A stretch of DNA of 64,000 nucleotides. It comes from Lucinisca nassula (lineage: Eukaryota; Mollusca; Bivalvia; Lucinida; Lucinidae). The translations under genes were made by a program, and so were the position numbers. Below, one piece after another: positions 55,012-64,000 of the stretch. Location of the stretch: NCBI GenBank assembly GCA_963580285.1, contig OY757016.1, forward strand, positions 39,385,124 to 39,449,123. The letters run 5' to 3'. The stretch's first letter is position 1. The number at the start of each line of letters is the position of its first letter. The notes beneath the pieces were generated by a model, which was given only the letters and a program-made list of their open reading frames with translations, ran no database searches and was not told the DNA's origin.

Positions 55012-55342
55012 AGGCATTTATTCTTGGTTATTGAGGACCATCATTGTGTTACATATATTATATAGCCCTCAGTGCTGACTGAAGCGAAGTCCTCTGTCTT
55101 CAACAGGTAAGGGGCCTCCTTGGGGAAAAAACAATAGTTTACTTACTGTTGACTGGAGTGTACCTTATTGATTTTCCCCTTAAGTGCCTCAGTCAGGGTA
55201 TTCAACAAGAGCTACTAATCACCCTATAAGGCACTGCCTTTGATCTGCTACAGAGAGTATATCACAAGGGGGGGGGGGGTGGGGGGGCAATAAAGTAATT
55301 ATGAGCACATGGTGTGTCCTACTGTTACAGGAATAAATGCCT
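55012..55342. mobile_element. TTAA-flanked MITE (piggyBac-type target)
   Basis: TTAA at 55008-55011 and 55343-55346 flanks 12-bp perfect inverted ends (aggcatttattc / gaataaatgcct). The interior is non-coding with a G-rich run near 55270. TTAA duplication fits piggyBac or Kolobok-type mobilisation. Confidence 0.75.
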
Positions 55343-55346
55343 TTAA

Positions 55347-55785
55347 ATAGAAATAAAGCTTAATTATTTTAGGACATATCACAACAATAGCAGATAGCAT
55401 TTACAAAGCTTGTTGTCTTATTGTTATAGAAAATAAGGCTTCACATAAAATGCGAAGTGCCTGCAAGTCAGACAATTCACATATAATGTCAAGCTACATT
55501 TACAATTCACATGTTTTGTAAGGCCTTTTTTCTCTGTCTCCAGAATTTTGAGTAGGGCTATACAGTTAAGCTGCCACTGCATTCAAGTTGGTACCGGTAA
55601 GTGATTTGCATGAAAAACCTACACCAAAAGCTTCAAGTAAGGTGTGATGAAGATCAGCCAGCAGAAATATTTCGTTTGCTACCAAATGGAATCTTCCTTC
55701 TTATATATAGCAGGAGTTCATTTCAAAATTTAGAGGTGTCAGGTTGTGTTTTCTTCAAAATTCATTCGGAAAATGGCTGAACTTT
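55347..55785. other. No supported feature
   Basis: No gene, RNA or repeat recognised. Confidence 0.4.
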
Positions 55786-55895
55786 TTGCATACAGTGTAG
55801 GCCTTGATCAGCCGCCGCATTCTGCGGCATCTGATCTGGGTCTGCACTGTTTGCCAGTTACCCGTTTTGGGGTTTCCGGTGCAAAAAGGGTTAAT
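55786..55895. repeat. MITE P-type palindrome
   Basis: The sequence catacagtgtaggccttgat ... gatctgggtctgcactg with cgccgcattctgcgg at the centre matches the P core; outer ends partly match (acccgttttggggtttcc). Confidence 0.65.
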
Positions 55896-55959
55896 CCATA
55901 AGCTAGCAATCACAACAATTGCCGTCTGCTTTATCACCTGCCAGTAACTATAAAAGTCA

Positions 55960-56115
55960 TTTTTGCAAACAGTGTGGACCCAGATCAGACTACTCCTCTA
56001 GGAGCTGTCTGATCAGAGACCACAGTGTTTGCAAGTATGCAAACATATGCTTGGAAAGTTTGCAAAAAAAAACAATCAGCAGACGACAAAACAGACAACA
56101 TTGTCAGATGTAGAT
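55960..56115. repeat. Second P-type palindrome and cagcagacgac word
   Basis: ttttgcaaacagtgtgg and ccacagtgtttgcaa are inverted around a gatcagac...tctgatcag core. The word aatcagcagacgacaa at about 56077 matches the foldback at 15385. Confidence 0.6.
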
Positions 56116-56612
56116 TTTCTCTGCATATTAACGGTTAAAATGTGGATGATGCACCAAGGATGATGGTGAATGACTACTACAGACAATAGAGGCGACCCTA
56201 CTATATGCCCCTTAGGAAACTTTCAGCTCAGGTGAGCCATAACATTCTCAGAATTCTCAGAATTACCTTCAAATGTTTATCCTGTTATTTTAGTTTTTAT
56301 TATCCCCTTAAAATATAGAACTCTTATTAACATATATTTTAATTGCATATGACTAGAGTTTTTTCTAAAAGTTCTTGAAAAAATACTGAATGATAAAAAG
56401 TTCAGCACTTGCTTCCATATCACAACCTGTTAGCAGCTATGTTCCGTCGCCGTCTTCTGTAAAATTTCATACCATTTCGTCCTCTGCAAAATCAATATCA
56501 TCATTAACATAACACAGTCGTGTGACATACAGCAATCATTCCTATCTCCAAAACAGTCACTTTTCTGATCAAAATTTATGATGTTTTTCTTATTTATTTA
56601 TACTTGAAAAAA
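56116..56612. other. No supported feature
   Basis: No gene or repeat recognised. A short gctcaggtgagcc word at about 56225 recalls the 3' hairpin arms but has no partner. Confidence 0.4.
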
Positions 56613-57356
56613 CAAGAGGACCAAGCTGGTCCTGTATCGCTCACCTGAGCTAACAGATTCAAAGTTTCAGGAAGTGCCAACCTTTACTGAAGGATTTATG
56701 GGAAGACACGGTGATGACAGGTTAAGCATTTTCTGAAAATCAAGTAGAATGTAACTCTATGATAAATAGGCTGACTTCACCAGTTTTCAAACTCATTTAA
56801 GCTTTTATTCCTGACTTGCTAAGACGATCCGATATAAACTGAAGAGGCTATGTTGATGACAAGTTCAAAAATAAGCAATTTACTGCTGCAATCAAAGGGA
56901 TGTTACTTTGTGACAAATAGGCAAACCCAATGAGTTTTCAAACTCCTCCAAGCTTTTCTGCCTGACTTACTTGTTTGTAAGTTTCATGAAGATCCGATCA
57001 AAACTGAAGGGGCAGCAGTGATGACAAGGTCGAAAATAGGCATTTTCAGCGATCAAAGGCACGTAACTCTATGATAAATGTGCAGACTTGGATGGTATTC
57101 AAACTCATCCGACGTTTCATCCCCAGCCACCTTACATATAAGTTTCAGAAAAATCCTATCAAAACTGAAGGGGCTACGGTGATGACAAGGTCAAAAATCG
57201 GCATTTTCAGCAATCAAAGGGATGTTACTCAATGATAAATGGGTGGACTTGCCCAGTTTTCAAACTCGTCCGAGATTTTATCCCCAGCCACCTTACATAT
57301 AAATTTCCTAAAAATCCGATCAAAAACAGAAGGGGCTACAGTGATAACAAGGTCAA
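56613..57356 (+). mobile_element. Array element I, 5' end and first monomers
   Basis: Starts caagaggaccaagctggtcc (stem aggacc/ggtcct) with the tag tatcgctcacctgagct. Monomers of about 162 bp follow (atgataaatgggcc, actcatccgaggtttt, cagccaccttacatat, gatccgatcaaaactg, gtgatgacaaggtca). It is interrupted at acaaggtcaa by A4-A5 and resumes at 60975. Confidence 0.8.
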
Positions 57357-58740
57357 CAAGAGGGCCATGATGGCCCTGGATCGCTCACCTGATCCATATA
57401 GTAACAGGTGGGCACCGGGGAGGGCAATTATTGACCCCAATGTTACAATGTGCATAATGTTGAGAGTGGTCCAAAAAGGTGAAGCTTCATACCAAATATC
57501 AACAAAGGCTATATTTGTCCACTAGATGAAGCTCCATACCAAATATCAAAGACATGGGCCTTGCAGTTTCAGAGAAGAAGATTTTTAAAGATTTCCCTAC
57601 ATAAGTCTATGTAAAACCAAAGGGTCACGGGGCCGGGGCATTTTTGGCCCCAGGGCTATTATTTGAACAATCTTGATAGAGGTTTACTAGATGAAATTTC
57701 ACACCAAATATCAAAGACCTATGACTTGTGGTTTCACAGAAGAAGATTTTAAAGATTTTCCCAATATAAGTTTATGTAAAATCAAAGGGCCCCCGAGGGT
57801 TCACTAGCTGAAGCTTCATAGCAAATATCAAAGGCCTGGGCCTTGTGGTTTCAGAGAAGAAGATTTTTCAAGATTTTTCCTATATAAGTCTATGTAAAAC
57901 CAAAGGGCCCTGGAGCAGGGGCATTTTTGGCCCCAGGGCTATAATTTTAACAATCTTGGTAGAGGTCCACAAGATGAAGCTTCATGCCAAATATCAAAGG
58001 CCTGTGCCTTGCAGTTTAAGTGAAGAAGATTTTTTAAAGATTTTCCCTATATAAGCCCATGTAAAACTAAAGGGCCCTGGGGCAGGGGCATTTTTAGCCC
58101 CAGCACTATTATTTGAACAATCTTGGTAGTGGTCCACTAGATGAAGCTTCATATCAAATATCAAAGATCTGGGCCTTGCGGTTTCAGAGAAAAGATTTTT
58201 ACAGATTTTCCCTATTTAAGCCCATGTAAAACCAAAGGGCCCCGGGGAGGGGGCATTTTTGTCCCAAGCACTATAATTTGAACAATCTTGGTAGGGGTCC
58301 ACTAAATGAAGCTTAATACCAAAAATCAAAGACTTGGGCCTTGTGTTTTCAGAGAAGAAGATTTTTGAAGATTTTCCTATATAAGCCAATGTAAAACCAA
58401 AGGGCCCCGGGGCGAGGGCTTTTTTGGCCCCAGCACTATAATTTGAACAATTTTGGTAGGAGTCCACTAGATGAAGCTTCATACCAAATATCAAAGATCT
58501 GGGCCTTGCGGTTTCAGAGAAGAAGATTTTTTAAGTTTTCGGTGAAAAAATCTATTTTTGGCTCCTGTGACCTATATGTGTAATTGACCAAAACCATTTG
58601 AACAACTCTGAGAGGGGACCACCTAAGGATCATTCCTGTGTAGTTTGGTCAAAATCAGATCAGTTGTTTAGGAGGAGATGTTGTTTGAAAAAATTGTTTA
58701 CGCACGGATGACAGACAAAAAGTGATCCTAATATAAAACA
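57357..58740 (+). mobile_element. Array element A4
   Basis: Has the 5' stem and tag and about seven monomers, some with internal deletions (for example near 57510 and 57795). The 3' module ends agtgatcctaatataaaaca without a hairpin and joins A5, the same junction as A2-A3. Confidence 0.85.
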
Positions 58741-60974
58741 CAAGAGGGCCATGATGGCCCTGAATCGCTTACCTGATCCATAGAGAAACAAGTGGGCCCG
58801 GGGAGGGCCATTATTGACCCCAAGGCTAAAATGTGCATAATGTTGCGGGAGGTCTAAAAAGGTGAAGCTTCATACCATATATCAACAAAGGCTATAATTT
58901 GAACAATCTTGGCAAAGGTCCACTAGATGAAGCTACACACCAAATATCAAAGAGCTGGGCCTTGGGGTTTCAGAGAAGAAATTTTTTTAAAGATATTCCC
59001 TACATAAGCCTATGTAAAACCAAATGGACCCGGGGCGGGGGGCATTTTTGGCCTCAGGGCTATAATTTAAACATTCTTGATAGAGGTCCACTATATGGAG
59101 CTTCACATCAAATATCAAAGATTTGGGCCCTAATGTTTTAGAGAAGAAGATTTTCAAAGATTATCTCTATATAAGTCCATGTAAAACCAAAGGGCCCCTG
59201 GGCAGGGGCATTTGTAGCCCGAGGACTATAATTTAAACAATCTTGGTAGAGGTCCACTAGATGAAGCTCCATACCAACTAGAGCTGTCAGTGAAACTGAC
59301 TAGGGCCCCGGCAGCGCTATCAGAGGAGTAGGAAAATTTGTGGATGGACAGACGGACAGACAGACAGACAGATGGACGGACAGAGTGATTACTATAGGGC
59401 ACCCACACTTTCAGTGCGGGGCCCTAAATATCAAAGACATGGGCCTTGCAGTTTCAGAGAAGAATTTTTTTTAAAGATTTCCCTATATAAGTCAATGCAA
59501 AACCAAAGAATCTCGGGGTGGGGGCATTTTTGGCCCCAGGGCTATAATTTGAAAAATATTGATAGAGGTCCACTAGATGAAATTTCACACCAAATATCAA
59601 AGACCTAGGACTTGAGGTTTCACAGAAGAAAATTTTAAAGATTTTCCCAATATAAGTTTATGTAAAATCAAAGGGCCCCCGAGGCGGGGGCATTTTTGGT
59701 CTCAGGGCTATAATTTGAACAATCTTGGTAGAGGTCCACTAGATGAAGTTTCAAAGACCCAGGCCTTTTGATTTCAGAGAAGAAGGTTTTCCCTATATAA
59801 GTCTATGTAAAACCAAAGGGCCCGAGCTGGGGCATTTTTGGCCCCAGGGTTATAATTTGAACAATGTTGGTAGAGGTCCACAAGATGAAGCTTCATACCA
59901 AATATCAAAGACCTGGGCCTTGTGGTTTCAGAGAAGAAGATTTTTAACGATTTTTCCTATATAAGCCTATGTGAAACCAAAGGGCCCCGAAGTGGGGGCA
60001 TTTTTGGCCCTAGCAATATAATTTGAACAATCTTGGTAGGGGTCCACTAGATGAAGCTTCATACCAAATATCAAAGACCTGGGCCTTGCGGTTTCAGAGA
60101 AGAAGATTTTTAAAGATTTTCCCCATACAAGCCCATGTAAAACCAAAGGGCCCCGGGGCGGGGGCATTTTTGGTCTCAGCACTATAATTTGAACAATCTT
60201 GGTAGGGGTCCACTAGATGAAGCTTCATACCAAATATCAAAGACCTGGGCCTTGCTGTTTCAGAGAAGAAGATTTTTAAAGATTTTCCCAATATAAGCCC
60301 ATGTAAAACCAAAGGGCCCTGGGGCGGGGGCATTTTTGGCCCCAGCACCATAATTTGAACAATCTTGGTAGGGGTCCACTAGATGAGGCTTCATATCAAA
60401 TATCAAAGACCTGGGCCTTGGGGTTTCAGAGAAGAAGATTTTTAAAGATTTTCCCTATATAAGCCTATGTAAAACCAAAGGGCCCCAGGGTGGGGGCATT
60501 TTTGGTCCCAGCACTATAATTTGAACAATCTTGGTAGGGGTCCACTAGATAAGGCTTCATACCAAATATCAAAGACCTGGGCCTTGCGGTTTCAGAGAAG
60601 AAGATTTTTAAAGATTTTCCCTATATAAGCCCATGTAAAACCAAAGGACCCCAGGGCGGGGGCGTTTTTGGACCCAGGACTATAATTTGAACAATCTTGG
60701 TAGGGGTCCACTAGATGAAGCTTCATACCAAATATCAAAGACCTGGGCCTTGCGGTTTCAGAGAAGAAGATTTTTTAAGTTTTCGGTGAAAAAAATCTAT
60801 TTTTGGTTCCTGTGACCTATTTGTGCAAAGGACCGGAACCATTTGAACAACTTTGAAAGGGGTCCACCTAAGGATCATTCCTGTGAAGTTTGGTCAAAAT
60901 CCGATCAGTGGTTTAGGAGATGTCGTTTGAAGAAATTGTTTACGCACGCACGGACGCATGCACGCACGACGGAC
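58741..60974 (+). mobile_element. Array element A5, 3' hairpin deleted
   Basis: Has the 5' stem, leader (gtgcataatgttgcggg) and about 11 monomers, with D-mini inserted at 59278-59427. The 3' module (60820-60950) and tail end abruptly at cgcacgacggac, followed directly by tctatgataaatggg of element I. The terminal hairpin and about 35 bp of I are missing. Confidence 0.8.
59278..59427 (+). mobile_element. D-mini: 150-bp element with both ends and no array
   Basis: The 5' end ctagagctgtcag with a gtcag/ctgac stem matches that of D. The tag is agggccccgg. The middle is a gacggacagacagacag microsatellite. The 3' hairpin at 59395-59426 (tagggcacccacac / gtgcggggccct) pairs with the tag. It interrupts an A5 monomer between ccataccaa and atatcaaag without duplication. 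Confidence 0.85.
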
Positions 60975-62068
60975 TCTATGATAAATGGGCCTACTTGGCC
61001 GGTTTTCGAACTCATCCGAGATTTTATCCCAGGCCACCTTACATATTATAAGTTTCAGAAATATCCAATCAAAACTGAAGGGGCTATGGTGATGACAAGG
61101 TCAAAAATCGACATTTTCAGCAATCAAAGGGACGTAAATCTATGATAAATGGACCAACTTGGCCGGTATTCGAACTCATCCGAGGTTTTACCCCAGCCAC
61201 CTCACATATAAGTTTCAGAAAGATCCGATCAAAACTGAAGGGGCTACGGTGATGACAAGGTCAAAAATCGTTATTTTCAGCAATCAAAGGGATGTTACTC
61301 TATGATAAATGGGTGGACTTGGCCAGTTTTCGAACTCATCCGAGATTTTATCCCCAGCCACCTTACATTTAAGTTTAAAAAAAAAACAATCAAAACAGAA
61401 GGGGCTTCGGTGATGACAAGGTGAAAAATCAACATTTTCAGCCATCAAAGGGACATAACTCAATGATAAATGGGCCTACTTGGCCTGTTTTCGAACTCAT
61501 CCAAGATTTTATTCCCAGCCACCTTACATATAAGTTGTAGAAAGATCTGATCAAAACTGAAGGGGCTATGGTGATGACAAGGTCAAAAATCGACATTTTA
61601 AGCAATCAAAGGGACGTAAATTTATAAATAGGCCGACTATAGGCTGGTATTTGAACTCATCCGAGGTTTTATCCCCAGCCACCTTACATATGAGTTTCAG
61701 AAAGATCCGATCAAAACTGAAGGGGCTACGGTGATGACAAGGTCAAAAACTGTTTTTTTCAGCACTCAAAGGGACGTAACTCTATGTTAAATGGGCTGAC
61801 TTGGCCTGTATTCAAACTCATCCGAGGTTTTATCCCCAGCCACCTTACATATAAGTTTCAGAAAGATCTGATTAAAACTGAAAGGGCTTTGTTGATGACA
61901 AGGTCAAAAATCAGCATTTTCAGCAACCAAAGGGATGTTACTCTACGATGCAGGGGCCGACTTGGCCGGCATTCGAACTCATCCCAGGTTTTATCCCCAG
62001 CCACCTAACATATAAGTTTCAGAAAAATCCGATAAAAACTGAAGGGGCTACCGTGATGACAAGGTAAA
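60975..62068 (+). mobile_element. Array element I, remaining monomers
   Basis: Six to seven monomers of about 160 bp continue the I array. It stops at gatgacaaggtaaa where J begins. No 3' hairpin of I is seen in the window. Confidence 0.8.
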
Positions 62069-64000
62069 CAAGAGGGCCATGTTGCCCCTGAATAGCTCAC
62101 ATGAATCTAAGATGTTTCAAAGCTTATGGAAATGAAGGATTCACTGCTTTAAGGAGATGTGGACCAAAGACTTTTATCTTTGGAGGCTATTTTCCAATGT
62201 AGTGGAATTTGAAGGTTTTTCTATTTTTAGCTCTGGTGTCCATTTTGTTTAACAGAGCGGAACAGTTTAAGCAATTTTGAAAGAGGGTCACTCAAGGAAC
62301 ATTCCTGGGAAATTATTTTCAAATCGGGCCATTTGCTTAGGAGGAAATGTCATTTAAAGGTTTTTCTATTTTTAGCTCTGGTGGCCATTTTGTTTCACGG
62401 AGTAGAAGATTTAGGCAATTTTGAAAGAGGGTCACAGTCACTCAAGGAACATTCCTGTGAAATTATTTTCAAATAGGGCAATATACCTAGGAGTAGATGT
62501 CATTTAAAGTTTTTTTTTCTATTTTTAGCTCTGGTGGCCATTTTGTTTAACTAAGCGGAACCATCTAGACAATTTTGAAGGGTCACTCAAGGAACATTCC
62601 TGTGAAAATATTTTCAAATCAGGCCATTTGCCTAGGAGGAGATGTCATTTAAAGGTTTTTCTATTTTTAGCTCTGGCTGCAATTTTGTTTAACGGAGCAG
62701 AACGATTTTGGCAATTTTGAAAGAGGATCACTCAAGGAACATTCCGGTGAAATTCTTTTCAAATCGGGCTATTGCCTAGGAGATGTCATTTAAAGGTTTT
62801 TCTATTTTTAGCTCTGGTGGCCATTTTATTTAACGAAGCATAACGATTTAGGCAATTTTGAAAGAGGGTCACTCAAGGAACATTCCTGTGAAATTATTTT
62901 TAAATTGTGCCATTTGCCTAGGAGGAGATGTCATTGAAAGATTTTCTATTTTTAGCTCTGGCGGCCATTTTGTGTAATGGAGCAGAACGATTTAGGCAAT
63001 TTTGAAAGAGGGTCACTCCAGGAACATTCCTGTGAAATTCTTTTCAAATCGTGTCATTTGCCTAGGAGGAGATGTCATTTAAATGTTTTGGCCATTTTAT
63101 TTAATGGAGCGGAACGATTTAGGCAATTTTGAAAGAGGGTCACTCAAGGAACATTTCTGTGAAATTATTTTCAAATCCGCCATTTGCCTAGGAGTGGATG
63201 TCATTGAAAGGTTTTTATATTTTTAGCTCTGACGGCCATTTTGTTTAACAGAGCAGAACGATTTAGGCAATTTTGAAAGAGGGTCACTCAAGGAACATTC
63301 CTGTGAAATTCTTTTCAAATCAGGCCATTTGCCTAGGAGGAGATGTCATTTAAAGGTTTTTCTATTTTTAGCTCTGGCGGCCATTTTGTTTAACGGAGCA
63401 GCACGATTTAGGCAATTTTGAAAGAGGGTCACTCTAGGAACATTCCTGTGAATTTCTTTTCAAATCGAGCCATTTGCCTAGGAGGAGATTCATTAAAAGG
63501 TTTTTTCTTTTTTTAGCTCTTGCGGCCATTTTGTTTAACAGAGCAGAACGATTTAGGCAATTTTGTAAGAGGGTCACTCAAGGAACATTCCTGTGACATT
63601 ATTTTCAAATCGGACCATGTGCCTAGGAGGAGATGTCATTTAAAGGTTTATCTATTTTTAGCTCTGGCGGCCATTTTGTTTAACGGAGCAGAACGATTTA
63701 GGCAATTTTGAAAGAGGGTCACTCAAGGAACATTCCTGTGAAATTATTTTCAAATCGGGCAATTTGCCTAGGAGATGTCATTTAAAGGTTTTTCTATTTT
63801 TAGCTCTGGTGGCCATTTTGTTTAACGGAGCGGAATGATTTAGGCAATTTTGAAAGAGGGTATTCCATGGAACATTCCTGTGAAATTATATCAAAATCCA
63901 TTCACTGGTTTAGGAGGAGATGTCGTTTGAAGAAAAAGTTTACGCATGCATGGACGCACACGCGCATGATGGACAAAAAGTTATCCCAAAAGCTCACCTC
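62069..64000 (+). mobile_element. Array element J, 3' end cut by window
   Basis: Starts caagagggccatgttgcccc with a tag-like aatagctcacatga. About 12 monomers of roughly 145 bp follow (ctatttttagctctggc, ggccattttgtttaac, gcaattttgaaagaggg, gaacattcctgtgaaat, cctaggaggagatgtc). The tail acgcatgcatggacgc runs into aaaagctcacctc, the left arm of an A/H-type hairpin, at the window end. Confidence 0.8.

Overview
The window looks like gene-poor DNA from a bivalve mollusc, possibly a venerid-type clam. It is AT-rich, shows no bacterial gene structure, and carries tandem-array elements resembling the bivalve pearl / Helitron-like (HINE) type, tRNA-derived SINEs with short central domains, many foldback MITEs and one decayed Ty3/gypsy-lineage retrotransposon. 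The organism call is inference. I found no host gene I can support. The only recognisable coding remnants are a broken retrotransposon pol (about 9.5-12.7 kb, minus strand) and a broken Tc1/mariner-like transposase (about 53.3-54.5 kb, plus strand).

Layout. 0-20 kb: a foldback family (called M here) recurs about eight times and has been the target of other insertions: tandem-array element A1 (3255-4954), two SINEs with exact target duplications, and the LTR retrotransposon (8832-13026). A second array element, B1, lies at 5093-6806. 20.7-35.7 kb: a Russian-doll stack. Element C1 is split by E, E by A-big, A-big by D, D by a TIR transposon T, and T holds among others another intact C element (C3). 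35.7-39.4 kb: tandem duplications of 383 and 163 bp, array family G, and foldback element L2. 39.4-42.05 kb: C2 split by F. 42.3-52 kb: foldback element L3 split by a 9.27-kb block of three head-to-tail array elements (A2, A3, H). 52-55.4 kb: a dispersed repeat, a TA-flanked mariner-like element split by a SINE, and a TTAA-flanked MITE. 56.6-64 kb: array element I split by A4-A5, followed by J, which runs off the window.

The main result is a shared architecture. At least seven array families (A, B, C, D, E, F, H, with I and J fitting at the 5' end) have a small 5' stem-loop, then a family-specific tag. This is followed by an array of about 140-170 bp monomers, a GGAC/GCAC-rich tail, and a 3' hairpin whose outer arm is the reverse complement of that family's own 5' tag. 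Interrupted targets (M, L, A, C, I) show insertion between A residues with no target duplication. This fits Helentron/HINE-type non-autonomous elements, and the tag/hairpin pairs differ between families while staying complementary within each. No Rep/helicase coding region is present. Family letters are local labels, not database names.
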